Assembly: GCF_000153105.1 (NCBI RefSeq)
Contig: NZ_CH672377.1
Coordinates: 1,334,405-1,398,404, forward strand
Length of the DNA: 64,000 nt
Source: Blastopirellula marina DSM 3645
GTDB taxonomy: Bacteria; Planctomycetota; Planctomycetia; Pirellulales; Pirellulaceae
Reading direction: 5' to 3'
Below are positions 1 to 8,315 of the stretch, in pieces. The position numbers and the translations under genes were made by a program. Numbering within the stretch: the first letter of the stretch is position 1; each line of letters opens with the position of its first letter. The notes under the pieces were generated by a model, which did not search any database, had not been told where the DNA came from, and was given only the letters and a program-made list of their open reading frames with translations.

Positions 1-278
1 AATTGCGCCGACTTGCCAAACACGACCGCCCACGGAAAGAAGAACGCAACTTCGACGTCAAAGATGATAAACAGCAGCGCGACGACGTAAAAGCGAAGAT
101 CGAACTGCACAAAGCTAGAGCCGATCGTTGGTTCGCCGCATTCGTAGATCTCCAGCTTTTCTTCGCTGGGATTGTTCGGCCGCAGGAACATGCCCAACAA
201 AATATTGAAGAACACGAACGCCATACCGACTCCGCCGAACAGCAATAGATAGCCGACGATCGTCGTAGAAAGTGTCAT
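1..278 (-). CDS. nuoA: NADH-quinone oxidoreductase subunit A, 3' end cut by window edge
   Basis: Translating the minus strand from the ATG at 278 gives 92 residues opening MTLSTTIVGYLLLFGG. They contain a first membrane helix, the NuoA signature YECGEP (about residue 49), then FDLRFYVVALLFIIFDVE and a second hydrophobic stretch. This is the small membrane subunit that links the NuoH module to the peripheral arm of respiratory complex I. The YECGxP loop and the FDVE acidic residues are the conserved family features. A good ribosome site (AGGGA) lies 7 bases before the start. The last ~30 residues lie outside the window. It follows nuoI and a DUF2203 gene on the same strand, not the usual order for this complex. 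Confidence 0.93.
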   Translation of the reverse strand, partial: MTLSTTIVGYLLLFGGVGMAFVFFNILLGMFLRPNNPSEEKLEIYECGEPTIGSSFVQFDLRFYVVALLFIIFDVEVAFFFPWAVVFGKSAQ

Positions 279-455
279 AGCGATCCCTGCGATGGCGATG
301 GGAAAACCTTGCCTTGCCCGCGGATCGATCGCTGATAAAAATCACCGACTAGATCCTTGGAGCGATAGAAGCAATTAACCCCGGATTGTAGAACTACGGG
401 GAATCAATGCAACTAGCTGCCGGTCAAGGAGAAGAAATTTCCCGCAACTGTTGAA

Positions 456-899
456 TTAATTCTGAAAGATGGTGTCCGACGTGATCGGCTGACGACCGGC
501 GAAACCGGCGTCCATTTCATGCCAATGCGTCACGACCGGCTCTCCCAATTTCCAACAGAGATAGACCGTCTTGCCGTTGATGATGGCCGGAAAATCAACC
601 AGCCCTTCGGGACCGCTTTTCGGCTCGACGCCCAGTTCACGCAGTTCTTCGACATAGTTTTGCAGACGCTGCGAATCGTTCTGCAATTCATCTTTCACCA
701 ATCGCAGTTCTTCAGCATAGACGCGCGGCGCGCTGTCGTAGTTGGCGCGGCGTTCGAGATCGACAAGACGTTCGCGGCGAGAAATCACATCACGCGAAAG
801 CTCCACGATGTCAGCCACGATTGCCGAGACGAGCGGCAACATCGCGTTGGCTTGGGCGACCGTAAATATGCGAACCGACTGTGCGGAAGATGAAGTCAT
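456..899 (-). CDS. DUF2203 family protein
   Basis: 147 residues. The N-terminal half (FTVAQANAMLPLVSAIVADI) and the long helical middle are typical of DUF2203. The C-terminal part, with VDFPAIINGKTVYLCWKLGE and a closing HWHE motif, is the family's most conserved block. Charged heptad-like runs between about residues 35 and 90 suggest a coiled coil. No enzymatic function is established for the family. An AGG ribosome site precedes the ATG at 899. It sits between nuoI and nuoA on the same strand, with gaps of about 120 and 180 bases, so it may be co-transcribed with complex I genes; that link is inference from position only. Confidence 0.85.
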   Translation of the reverse strand: MTSSSAQSVRIFTVAQANAMLPLVSAIVADIVELSRDVISRRERLVDLERRANYDSAPRVYAEELRLVKDELQNDSQRLQNYVEELRELGVEPKSGPEGLVDFPAIINGKTVYLCWKLGEPVVTHWHEMDAGFAGRQPITSDTIFQN

Positions 900-1016
900 C
901 GATTAACCTGCATCGCTTTTCAAGACAAGACTTACTCAATCAAGTCTAAGCCTGACTAACCTAATTGAAAAGCGACCCGCCGCGGTTTCTTGCGATGAGA
1001 GCCCAACCTGGCGGTT

Positions 1017-1544
1017 TTACTGATTGGGGCCGCCGTGAACCGGCTCGGCAATCACCTTCGATTCGGCGACGGCAGTTGGATTCAGCGAGCTCCGCCCCCA
1101 CGCGATATCGACCGGCAAGCGAGAGAAGTCGACAATCGCTCCATCGCGACTATAGCTGCTCAGATCGAGCGTCCCCCCCATGAAAATACAGTCGACCGGG
1201 CACGGCTCGACACAGAGCGCACAGAACATGCACTTCGTGTAATCGATGGTGAATCCGGTGACGGCGAAACCTTTCGCCCCTTCGACCCGCTCTTTGCCGA
1301 TATAGATGCAATCCACGGGGCACGCTTTAGCGCACTGATCACATGCAATGCAGGTAGTCAGATCGTAGCGATGAAATCCACGATAGCGCGGCGAGACCTG
1401 CACCGGCAGCTCGGGGTACTCGTAGTGCTCGGCAAAAGCCTTACGATCTTTATCGTAAGTGCTGAACCAGTAACGAATTGTGATCGAGAGCCCTTCGGCT
1501 ACCGTTACAACCGCCGAGTAGACGTTTCGTATCCAAGTCAACAT
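1017..1544 (-). CDS. nuoI: NADH-quinone oxidoreductase subunit I (two 4Fe-4S ferredoxin)
   Basis: 175 residues with two ferredoxin-type cluster motifs, CIACDQCAKACP and CMFCALCVEPCP, each C-x2-C-x2-C-x3-CP and each followed by VDCI. These bind the N6a/N6b 4Fe-4S clusters that pass electrons to the quinone site of complex I. Length and the spacing of the two motifs fit NuoI. A GGAAGG ribosome site lies just before the ATG at 1544. The gene is upstream of DUF2203 and nuoA on the same strand, whereas in most operons nuoA is first and nuoI ninth, so the complex I locus appears rearranged here. Confidence 0.95.
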   Translation of the reverse strand: MLTWIRNVYSAVVTVAEGLSITIRYWFSTYDKDRKAFAEHYEYPELPVQVSPRYRGFHRYDLTTCIACDQCAKACPVDCIYIGKERVEGAKGFAVTGFTIDYTKCMFCALCVEPCPVDCIFMGGTLDLSSYSRDGAIVDFSRLPVDIAWGRSSLNPTAVAESKVIAEPVHGGPNQ

Positions 1545-1925
1545 TGCGGATGCACCTTCCTTCCCTAACTGGCTGCGTGCGTGCGCCCAAGATATCCCGA
1601 TTTTGGCCGACTGTCACGCGTGGAACGGAGAAAAGCAGCAGAATAACCAAGCTCCACTTATTCGCATGCAAATTGCATTTGAATACGGCGAATCGATTCG
1701 CAAGGTCGTTTACAGCAATGACTTAGTACTTTGCGGCCTAGGAAAACCCGAGAGGCTAGCGAAACACGGCAACTTGTGCCAAATGTGCTTTTTCCCTGAA
1801 AAAGAATCCAGGTTTTCCTCAAGTTGGGTGAGAGTCGTCGCTTGACGACGCACTTTTAGCACGTAGAGTGAAGGGGAAGCGTGTATGCGCACAGGCCGTG
1901 CGACGCCTGAGATGATCCGCTAGGG

Positions 1926-1967
1926 CCCTTTGAATTTGCTGCTCGCCTGAGCGAATTCCTCAAAGGG
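1926..1967 (+). promoter_or_regulatory. long inverted repeat in the csrA upstream region
   Basis: Perfect 8-base arms CCCTTTGA (1926-1933) and TCAAAGGG (1960-1967) enclose inner complementary pieces (ATT/AAT and GCTC/GAGC), so the RNA would form a long interrupted stem about 120 bases before csrA. No T-run follows, so it is not a standard terminator. It could be a leader structure of the csrA mRNA or an operator. Function is inference. Confidence 0.4.
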
Positions 1968-2074
1968 ACTCAGAACGATCCAGGTAATTTAACGCAGTTG
2001 GGATTGCCCATCAAGCGCCCGACGAAACCCAGTCGCCAAAAAGTTCGCTCCCCGGTGTATCAAGCGGCGACAGT

Positions 2075-2086
2075 GGAGAAGTAGGA
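2075..2086 (+). promoter_or_regulatory. csrA ribosome site with two GGA motifs (possible self-binding)
   Basis: The sequence just before the csrA ATG has GGA at 2075-2077 and again at 2084-2086, the second being the Shine-Dalgarno core. CsrA proteins bind GGA in mRNA leaders and often repress their own translation by covering this site. The two motifs are visible; autoregulation is inferred from the family. Confidence 0.45.
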
Positions 2087-2087
2087 A

Positions 2088-2297
2088 ATGCTGGTTCTCT
2101 CAAGGAAAAAGAACGAGAGTATTGTCATCAACAATGACATTACGATCGTGGTCGTGGAAATTCGCGGCGACAAGGTACGCTTGGGCGTGGAAGCTCCCAA
2201 AGAAGTCCCTGTGCATCGCCGCGAGGTTTATGATGCGATTTTGCGCAACGAGTCTCAGGAAAAAGCGGGCGCCGACACGCCCAGCGCCGAAGGCTAG
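2088..2297 (+). CDS. csrA: carbon storage regulator CsrA
   Basis: 69 residues beginning MLVLSRKKNESIVI, with the conserved GDKVRLGVEAPKEVPVHRREV block. CsrA is a small dimeric RNA-binding protein that recognises GGA loops in leaders and changes translation or stability of mRNAs for carbon storage, motility and biofilm. The L4/R6 strand and the VPVHRREV segment form the two RNA-binding faces. The C-terminal tail after about residue 55 is variable, as is usual. It stands alone between nuoI and tRNA-Glu. GGA motifs overlap its own ribosome site. Confidence 0.97.
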   Translation: MLVLSRKKNESIVINNDITIVVVEIRGDKVRLGVEAPKEVPVHRREVYDAILRNESQEKAGADTPSAEG

Positions 2298-2420
2298 TTG
2301 GATGATGTTCGCGTTGTATATTTCCGCCGCGAAACTGCACATCGTGCCGTGTTTTTCCTGTTTCTTGCCCGAACCCATCTCTTTTTTTCCTCTCCAATGC
2401 GGATGAGGCCGTGTCCCGCC

Positions 2421-2449
2421 TTCACATAGTCGGGTCACGACGTTATTTT
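2421..2449 (+). promoter_or_regulatory. sigma-70-type promoter for tRNA-Glu
   Basis: TTCACA (2421-2426) and TATTTT (2444-2449) are separated by 17 bases, matching 5/6 and 4/6 consensus positions. Transcription would begin about ten bases before the mature tRNA. Confidence 0.55.
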
Positions 2450-2465
2450 AGTGTTTTCGACCTAG

Positions 2466-2538
2466 GGCCCCATCGTCTAGTGGCCTAGGACTCCGGCCTT
2501 TCACGCCGGCAACACGGGTTCGAACCCCGTTGGGGTCA
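2466..2538 (+). tRNA. tRNA-Glu (anticodon UUC)
   Basis: 73-base cloverleaf. The acceptor stem GGCCCCA (2466-2472) pairs with TGGGGTC (2531-2537, one G-U). The D arm CGTCTAGTGGCCTAGGA closely matches bacterial tRNA-Glu. The anticodon stem CCGGC/GCCGG holds a CTTTCAC loop with anticodon TTC at 2500-2502. The T arm ACGGG-TTCGAAC-CCCGT is intact. CCA is not encoded. A promoter lies just upstream and a strong terminator just downstream, so it is a single-gene transcript. Confidence 0.97.
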
Positions 2539-2545
2539 CTTCGAT

Positions 2546-2578
2546 ATAGCCCTTCTCCATGAGAGGGGCTATTTTTTT
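2546..2578 (+). terminator. rho-independent terminator after tRNA-Glu
   Basis: A 12-base-pair stem (2546-2557 with 2561-2572, one G-U pair) with a three-base loop, followed by seven T's. Confidence 0.9.
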
Positions 2579-2640
2579 GCGCCGAGCGGCTACAACTCTA
2601 TTTTTCGAGGCCAGTTTTTTCGTAGCCCCCTGAAACACCC

Positions 2641-3660
2641 ATGAAATACGACGCACTTCTCGTTCAGTCGTTTGGCGGCCCGGAAGGACCCGATGACGTC
2701 ATTCCGTTTCTGGAAAATGTCCTCCGCGGAAAAAATGTTCCCCGCGAGCGGCTACTGGAAGTCGCTGAGCATTACCAGCACTTCGGCGGCGTCAGCCCAA
2801 TCAATCAGCAAAACCGCGATCTCATCGCCGCGCTGCGAGTCGAACTCGCCGCCCACGGCATTGATCTCCCTATTTACTGGGGCAATCGCAACTGGGCGCC
2901 CTACCTGGTCGACGCGATGACTCAGATGAAAAACGACGGCGTCGAATCGGCGCTCGTCTTCGTCACCTCCGTCTTCAGTTCCTACTCTGGTTGTCGCCAA
3001 TATCGGGAAGATCTGACCAAAGCCCAGGTCGAAGTCGGCGATCAGGCTCCTCGCTGCGATAAAATCCGCACCTACTACAATCATCCCGGCTTTATCGAGA
3101 CGATGTCGTCCTGTGTGCGCGAATCGCTCGATCAGATTCCGTCAGAGCGGCGTCAGCGTGCGGAGTTGATCTTTACAGCACACAGCATTCCGCTCGGGAT
3201 GTCCGACAACTGCAATTACGTGAAGCAGCTTCAAGAAAGCTGCCGCCTGGTGAGCGAAGCGACGCAGCACGCCAATTGGCGGCTTGTTTATCAAAGCCGC
3301 AGCGGCCCGCCGACGCAGCCCTGGCTAGAGCCTGACGTTTGCGACGTGATCCGCGACCTGGGCGCCTCCGGCGCAACGGATGTGATCGTCTCGCCGATCG
3401 GATTCGTCTCGGATCATATGGAAGTCCTTTTCGATCTCGACACCGAAGCCAAAGAGGCCGCCGCCGAGGTCGGACTGAACTTCATTCGCAGCGGCACGGC
3501 CGGCGTCCGTCCACGATTCATCGAGATGATCCGCCAGCTGATCGAAGAGCGCCTGGATCCCGACATGCCCAAACAAGCGCTCGGGCCGCTGGGACCATCC
3601 CACGATTTTTGTCCTGTCGACTGTTGCCTTTACACGCCGCAGCGACCCCGACCTGGTTAA
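2641..3660 (+). CDS. hemH: ferrochelatase
   Basis: 339 residues. Inserts ferrous iron into a porphyrin (protoporphyrin IX or coproporphyrin III) at the end of heme synthesis. Seen: start KYDALLVQSFGGPE, the catalytic-histidine motif FTAHSIP (His181) and the acidic metal-path segment SDHMEVLFDLD (Glu262). The AHSIP form resembles the Gram-positive/actinobacterial branch more than the enterobacterial one. The C-terminus has Cys324, Cys328 and Cys329 (FCPVDCC) plus Cys118; actinobacterial and some other ferrochelatases bind a 2Fe-2S cluster with C-terminal cysteines, so a cluster is possible but not shown. First gene of a tight operon with an aldo-keto reductase (6-base gap) and a peptidase. Confidence 0.95.
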   Translation: MKYDALLVQSFGGPEGPDDVIPFLENVLRGKNVPRERLLEVAEHYQHFGGVSPINQQNRDLIAALRVELAAHGIDLPIYWGNRNWAPYLVDAMTQMKNDGVESALVFVTSVFSSYSGCRQYREDLTKAQVEVGDQAPRCDKIRTYYNHPGFIETMSSCVRESLDQIPSERRQRAELIFTAHSIPLGMSDNCNYVKQLQESCRLVSEATQHANWRLVYQSRSGPPTQPWLEPDVCDVIRDLGASGATDVIVSPIGFVSDHMEVLFDLDTEAKEAAAEVGLNFIRSGTAGVRPRFIEMIRQLIEERLDPDMPKQALGPLGPSHDFCPVDCCLYTPQRPRPG

Positions 3661-3666
3661 GCGCTG

Positions 3667-4629
3667 ATGGAACGCCGACAAATCGCCAACACGGCGCTGC
3701 ACGTTTCGCCGGTCGCACTCGGCTGCTGGCCGCTGTCCGGAATGACCAGCCCCGGCGTCACCGAAGCCGACAGTCGCGCAACGGTCGCCGCCGCACTCGA
3801 CCTGGGGATCAACTTTTTTGACACGGCGTTCGCCTATGGCGCCGCCGGCGAGAGCGAACGTTACATCGCCGAAGTCCTTGCCGAACATCGGGACGAATAC
3901 GTCGTCGCCACCAAGGCCGGTCTGCATTGGGAAAATGGGACGCAACATCGCGACGCGCGCCCCGATACGATCCGCCGCGAAGTCGCCGAAAGTTTGCGCC
4001 GCTTAAATACCGATCGCGTTGACGTTCTCTATCTGCATGCTCCCGATCGCCGCACGCCGATCGCCGAAACGGCCGCCGCGTTTCGCCAATTGCAGCAATC
4101 AGGCGCCGCGATCGCGATCGGCGTTTCAAACCTGACGCTGAGCGAAACGATCGAGTTTCACCAGGTCTGCCCAATCCAAATCATTCAGCCCCCGTACAAC
4201 ATGCTTTTTCGGGGAGCCGAAGTCGATCTCGTCCCCTGGTGCCGCGAGCAGAACATCGCCGTCGCTTGCTACTGGCCGCTGATGAAGGGGCTGCTAGCAG
4301 GCAAGATGTCGCTCGACCAAAAGTTTGAGCCGCACGACAGCCGCCCGAAGTATCCCTGTTTTCGCGGCGAAGAGTACGCCAAAAATCTTGAGCTCGTCGA
4401 AAAATTACGCGCCATGGCCACGCGAATGGGATGCACCGTCTCGCAACTGGTCATTCGCTGGACGATCGATCAGCCTGGCGTTACCGCGGCGCTTTGCGGA
4501 GCCAAGCGAGTCGATCAGCTGACCGACAACGCCGGCGCCCTTGGCTGGGAATTGACGCTAGGCGAGCAAGCCGAGATCGCCTTGTTGCTGCGCGATCGCG
4601 GCGTTCCTTATGTCGTCGCCACCGAATAA
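3667..4629 (+). CDS. aldo/keto reductase
   Basis: 320 residues forming the NAD(P)H-dependent aldo/keto reductase barrel. The catalytic tetrad is visible: Asp52 and Tyr57 (FFDTAFAYG), Lys83 (VVATKAG) and His124 (LYLHAPD). The C-terminal GVTAALCGAKRVDQL is the cofactor-phosphate loop. The family reduces aldehydes and ketones; the substrate cannot be read from sequence. The closest family pattern is the YhdN/IolS-like group. It lies between hemH and the peptidase with gaps of 6 and 12 bases, so it is almost surely co-transcribed with them; no biochemical link to heme is evident. Confidence 0.9.
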   Translation: MERRQIANTALHVSPVALGCWPLSGMTSPGVTEADSRATVAAALDLGINFFDTAFAYGAAGESERYIAEVLAEHRDEYVVATKAGLHWENGTQHRDARPDTIRREVAESLRRLNTDRVDVLYLHAPDRRTPIAETAAAFRQLQQSGAAIAIGVSNLTLSETIEFHQVCPIQIIQPPYNMLFRGAEVDLVPWCREQNIAVACYWPLMKGLLAGKMSLDQKFEPHDSRPKYPCFRGEEYAKNLELVEKLRAMATRMGCTVSQLVIRWTIDQPGVTAALCGAKRVDQLTDNAGALGWELTLGEQAEIALLLRDRGVPYVVATE

Positions 4630-4641
4630 CTGGCCAAGCTG

Positions 4642-5301
4642 ATGAAACGCATCCTGGTTACCGGCTTTGAGCCGTTTGGCGAACTCCCGGACAACTGCAC
4701 CGAACTTGCACTGCGTGAGTTGCCGCTGGCCAACTTGGCGCCGGACTTTCTGGTCGAACAGCTCATCTTGCCGGTCGACTACACCGCAGCTCAGGCACAG
4801 CTGGGCGATCTCTATCGTGACAAATCGTACGCCGCGACGCTCCACTTCGGCCAATCGGGCGCCGCGCGGGCTGCCGCCTTCGAGATGTTCGCGATCAACT
4901 GGAAACAGACCGGCGCCGCGGATCCTGGTCCGCTTGCCGCCGCTGGCCCGCAAGCGTATCGCACCAACTTGGATCACCAAAGTTGGCTCACCGCGATGCA
5001 GTCAGTCGACATCGACAGCGAAGTCAGTTTTCACGCCGGCGCCTATCTCTGCAACGCCGTCTACTTTTGGAGTCTGCAGCACAGTGCAGAAACCGGTAGC
5101 GGCGGCCCCGACCAGGCTCTCTTCGTGCACGTCCCGCTCGCCAACGAGCAAGGCTCCAGCGCCAGCGGAAACTGGCCGATCACGCGCATCCAAACCATGA
5201 TGGCCTCCACGTTTCTGTGGCTGGCCGATCAAGTTGCAAATCCAGACACTCGCCCGCTGCGCGAGCGAGGGGAAACGCCAGGCGATGCGAGCACGGATTG
5301 A
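4642..5301 (+). CDS. pcp: pyroglutamyl-peptidase I (peptidase C15)
   Basis: 219 residues. A cytoplasmic cysteine peptidase removing N-terminal pyroglutamate. The catalytic triad is in place: Glu81 (FEMFAIN, matching family ERVAIN), Cys137 (AGAYLCN) and His163 (FVHVP). The start KRILVTGFEPFG is the family N-terminus. The body is rather divergent between these motifs. The last ~17 residues (from PDTRPLRERGE) are encoded by one arm of the palindromic repeat at 5247-5342, so the natural C-terminus has probably been replaced or extended by the repeat. Third gene of the hemH operon. Confidence 0.88.
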   Translation: MKRILVTGFEPFGELPDNCTELALRELPLANLAPDFLVEQLILPVDYTAAQAQLGDLYRDKSYAATLHFGQSGAARAAAFEMFAINWKQTGAADPGPLAAAGPQAYRTNLDHQSWLTAMQSVDIDSEVSFHAGAYLCNAVYFWSLQHSAETGSGGPDQALFVHVPLANEQGSSASGNWPITRIQTMMASTFLWLADQVANPDTRPLRERGETPGDASTD

Positions 5302-5342
5302 AGTGGCGAGCCCTATTCCCTCACTCGCGCAGCGGGCGAGTG
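5247..5342. repeat. palindromic repeat element overlapping the pcp 3' end
   Basis: Arms of about 25 bases, CACTCGCCCGCTGCGCGAG... at 5247-5271 and its near-perfect reverse complement at 5318-5342 (one mismatch seen), flank a 46-base centre. In every frame the arms encode strings such as SLAQRAS and LARCASEG that I recall from many small hypothetical proteins in Pirellulaceae, which suggests a dispersed genomic repeat. Only this one clear copy is in the window. No transposase is nearby. Confidence 0.7.
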
Positions 5343-5396
5343 CTTGCGTTTTACGATGCCGCCGCTGCAATCGTGCTGGCGCAATCCAAGAAAGCA

Positions 5397-5424
5397 AAAA
5401 CGCCGCTCGATGGAGCGGCGTTTT
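5397..5424. terminator. bidirectional rho-independent terminator
   Basis: AAAACGCCGCTC (5397-5408), loop GATG, then the exact complement GAGCGGCGTTTT (5413-5424). A-run on one side and T-run on the other let it end both the hemH operon from the left and the chemoreceptor gene from the right. Confidence 0.9.
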
Positions 5425-5454
5425 CTGAATTGCGCTTTCGCGAATCAGGATCGC

Positions 5455-7443
5455 TTACACCTGGAACTGCCCGACCAGCGACTGCAGCTTGAGCGAGATT
5501 CCGCTGAGCTGTTCGCTCGACGTCTTGGTGCGTCCGGCATCTTCCGAAACCCGAAAAGCGCCCCGGTCCACCGAGATCACATTGCGTGAAATCTCTTCGC
5601 CGGCGGCGGCCGATTCGGTCACCGCTTGCGAAACCTGGCGAGCGGCGGTGCTCGACTGGGCGACATTGTTGGCGATCTCGTGCGTGGCGGTCGATTGCTG
5701 CTCCACAGCGGCGGCGATCCCCCGGGAGATCTGACTGAGACTGCTGACGACTTTGCGAATCGCTTCGATCGATTCGATCGACTCATACGAAGCTTCCTGC
5801 ATGCCGCCCACTCGCTTTCGAATATCTTCGGTCGCGGTCGCGGTCTGCCGGGCCAGTTGCTTCACTTCTTCGGCGACCACGGCGAACCCCTTGCCGGCGT
5901 CGCCGGCTCGAGCCGCTTCGATCGTCGCATTCAAAGCGAGCAGGTTCGTTTGCTCGGCAATGTCTTGAATCAACTCAACCACCTTGCCGATTTCACTGGC
6001 CGCTTCGCCCAGTTGCCCCAAACGCTGGCGACTTCCCTCGGCCAGATGATTCGCTTCGTCAGCGACCTGGTTGGCCTGTTCGGTGTTGCGAGCAATCTCG
6101 TTGACGCTGATCGACATCTCTTCGACCGCACTGGCGACCGAATCCATGTTGGTCGACATTTGCGTCGCCGAAGCGGAGATCGTCCGCATATTGGCCGACA
6201 TCTCTTCCGCCGCGGCGGCGGCGGAAGTCGATTGCGACTTGGTGTCGGTCGAGACCGACGACATGCTCGCGGCGGTGTCGTTCATATCGCCGGCCGAACG
6301 AGCGATCTCATCGGCATTGGAGGCCAAAGCGACCATCGCCGTCTGCAATTGATTGACCACCGTGTTCAGCGAGTTCGACATGACGCCGATTTCATCTTCG
6401 CTTTCGACCGTCAATCGTTGACGCAGATCTCCCTGGGCGACCGAATTCAAGATCAACATCACCTTGCGAATCGGCAGGATGATCGAACGGCTAAGCAACA
6501 CGGCGATCAAAATACCGAGCACCAGCGCTACGGCGCTGACGATGGCGACACTCCACAACGTCGCCTGATTCGACGCTTGCAGTTGCGGGCCCAGCAAGTC
6601 TTGTTCGCCGGTGATCGAAGCTTTCAGTTCTACGGATTTCGTCGCGACCGCCGGGCCAATGACATCCAATCGTCCTGTCATTAGCTCCCGCTCCGATTTC
6701 AACGCATCGGCCATCGTTTCGTAGGCGGCGACATATGACTGTTTGGCTGCCTTCGTTTGCGTCAACAGTTCCCGGCGCTCCGGGTTTTGCAGTTCGGCGT
6801 CCAGCTTATCGAGATCTTGTCCCATCGCGCTCAAATATTCGGTGGTCGCCTGACGATGCGCCGGCAGCGCCGAGTCAAGATATTTGTAGATGCTCAGGCG
6901 AATCCCCATCAGCTTGTTCAATGCGATTCCAGCGGTGGTCGCCGCTTCGGCGTCTCCATCCGCTTGAGCCGAGTTCATAATGGCCACCAGCTTTTCTGAC
7001 ATCAGCGGTCCCTGAACATCAAGCACGTCGCGCTGTTTTGAATCGCGTAGTTTTCGACTCGAGATGACTTGAGCGAACGCCGCATCGTACTCGACGATCA
7101 TCTTTTCAATCTCGCCCACCAAGGCGCGACGCTCAGGATTGTTGATTCGCGTTCTCGCTTCTTCAAGCAATGCGAGCATTTCATCGCGACGCTCATCGAA
7201 CTTCTTTACATCACTTTCGCGACCATAGATATCGAAGTTTTTCGCACTAAAGCGAGCCAGCATCATGCTGTCTTGCAAGTCAGAGCAAAAATTGGAATCG
7301 CGGGCCAACTTCCGATAACGCGCGAATCCGGTCGCGGCGCTGCTGAGCCCGCTCCACGCGACGCCTGCGGCGATGACCATAAGTAGAAGTACGGCGGCAA
7401 ACCCAAAAATCGTTTTCTTCGTTAAGCTCAATCGATTCAACAT
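5455..7443 (-). CDS. methyl-accepting chemotaxis protein
   Basis: 662 residues from the ATG at 7443 ([15 protein letters not shown]), preceded by GGGGA; an upstream in-frame start would add 27 residues with no membrane logic. Order: first membrane helix (about 9-31), an all-helical periplasmic sensor of about 270 residues (four-helix or helical-bimodular type), second membrane helix (about 298-320), HAMP, then a long cytoplasmic coiled coil with the CheA/CheW-binding tip [15 protein letters not shown]. It senses small molecules and controls the chemotaxis kinase. No che genes are nearby. The ligand cannot be told. It shares a terminator with the convergent hemH operon. Confidence 0.93.
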   Translation of the reverse strand: MLNRLSLTKKTIFGFAAVLLLMVIAAGVAWSGLSSAATGFARYRKLARDSNFCSDLQDSMMLARFSAKNFDIYGRESDVKKFDERRDEMLALLEEARTRINNPERRALVGEIEKMIVEYDAAFAQVISSRKLRDSKQRDVLDVQGPLMSEKLVAIMNSAQADGDAEAATTAGIALNKLMGIRLSIYKYLDSALPAHRQATTEYLSAMGQDLDKLDAELQNPERRELLTQTKAAKQSYVAAYETMADALKSERELMTGRLDVIGPAVATKSVELKASITGEQDLLGPQLQASNQATLWSVAIVSAVALVLGILIAVLLSRSIILPIRKVMLILNSVAQGDLRQRLTVESEDEIGVMSNSLNTVVNQLQTAMVALASNADEIARSAGDMNDTAASMSSVSTDTKSQSTSAAAAAEEMSANMRTISASATQMSTNMDSVASAVEEMSISVNEIARNTEQANQVADEANHLAEGSRQRLGQLGEAASEIGKVVELIQDIAEQTNLLALNATIEAARAGDAGKGFAVVAEEVKQLARQTATATEDIRKRVGGMQEASYESIESIEAIRKVVSSLSQISRGIAAAVEQQSTATHEIANNVAQSSTAARQVSQAVTESAAAGEEISRNVISVDRGAFRVSEDAGRTKTSSEQLSGISLKLQSLVGQFQV

Positions 7444-7823
7444 GACCCGTCCCCAGCACAAAATCATTGTTTTGAAAACTCGACATCGGCGATTGCCATG
7501 CCTTTGTTTGTTAGAACGGCGCAAGCGGCGCCGCTGGGGAAAAATAGGCCGCGGTTAGCGACTCACAAATGCGCATTGATGCGAAGGAGATTAAAAAGGA
7601 GGGGCTTCTCCGAACCCGATGGGTGGGAGGGAGAGGTACAACCCATTCGCACGCAAATAGAAGGGGCAAGACGCCGCAGACGACCAACCTGCGGGTTTCC
7701 GCACGCGATTTGCGTATTGGCCAAACGATTGCGCGTTTTGTACCTAATTGCGCAATGATCGCCGAATCTGACATCGGCTACCGTATTGGCAAGTCAGCGA
7801 AACCGAAGAGTTTGCAGAACTGT
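7444..7823. other. intergenic region upstream of the chemoreceptor gene
   Basis: 380 bases. I see no convincing gene: the open frames are Arg-rich, without ribosome sites. It contains a GCGGCGCCGC palindrome near 7525. Promoter of the chemoreceptor gene must lie here but shows no clear consensus. Confidence 0.5.
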
Positions 7824-8285
7824 CTAGGGAGACTTCGGCTCGTGTAGTCGTTTTTCAAACTCACTGATTTTTTCGATACGACGAGCATGACGCCCACCCT
7901 CGAATTCGGTCGTTAGCCAAATTTCGACCATCCGGTCGATCAGTCGTTCGCCGAGCATGTCGGCCGACAAACATAATACGTTCACATTGTTGTGTCGGCG
8001 GCTCATTTCGGCGGTTAGGTCATCGTGACAGGTCGCGGCGCGAACGCCGGGCACTTTATTGGCGACGATCGCCATGCCGATGCCGCTGCCGCAGATCAAG
8101 ATGCCGCGATCGACCTCTTCGGCGGCGACGCTTTGGCTGACCGTCGCCGCAATATCGGGATAATCGACACTACCGCAATCGAAAGCGCCGACGTCTTGCA
8201 CTTCGTGCCCGAGTCGTTTTAACAACTCAATAATACTGTGCCGAACGCCTACGCCGCGATGGTCGCTGCCAATGGCGATGCGCAT
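7824..8285 (-). CDS. rpiB: ribose-5-phosphate isomerase B
   Basis: 153 residues of the RpiB/LacAB family, interconverting ribose 5-phosphate and ribulose 5-phosphate in the pentose phosphate pathway. Conserved: IGSDHRG (Asp8, His9), Cys65 in LICGSGIGMAIVANK (the ring-opening/isomerising loop), and RRHNNVNVL with His98. Starts 30 bases downstream of the TsaC-phosphatase fusion gene on the same strand. B. subtilis has the same neighbours (ywlC, ywlE, ywlF), so this is an old conserved arrangement. Confidence 0.95.
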   Translation of the reverse strand: MRIAIGSDHRGVGVRHSIIELLKRLGHEVQDVGAFDCGSVDYPDIAATVSQSVAAEEVDRGILICGSGIGMAIVANKVPGVRAATCHDDLTAEMSRRHNNVNVLCLSADMLGERLIDRMVEIWLTTEFEGGRHARRIEKISEFEKRLHEPKSP

Positions 8286-8315
8286 GATATTAGTTCCCTC
8301 CCCTCTCGCAAAATT

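Larger units (their letters stand above)
1545..2087. other. intergenic region between nuoI and csrA
   Basis: 543 bases between divergent genes. Open frames here are short, lack ribosome sites and resemble no family I know, so I call no gene. The region must hold the promoters of nuoI (leftward) and csrA (rightward), but I see no clear -35/-10 pair. Its most visible element is the hairpin at 1926-1967. Confidence 0.6.

Noticed and set aside
1603-1845. An 80-codon plus-strand frame upstream of csrA
   Set aside because: No ribosome site, no hydrophobic or domain pattern, unusual Cys/Phe end; probably chance.
5626-6684. A 352-codon open frame antisense to the chemoreceptor gene
   Set aside because: Composition is that of an antisense shadow (HLRRRSGDR-type runs); the opposite strand has clear chemoreceptor motifs.
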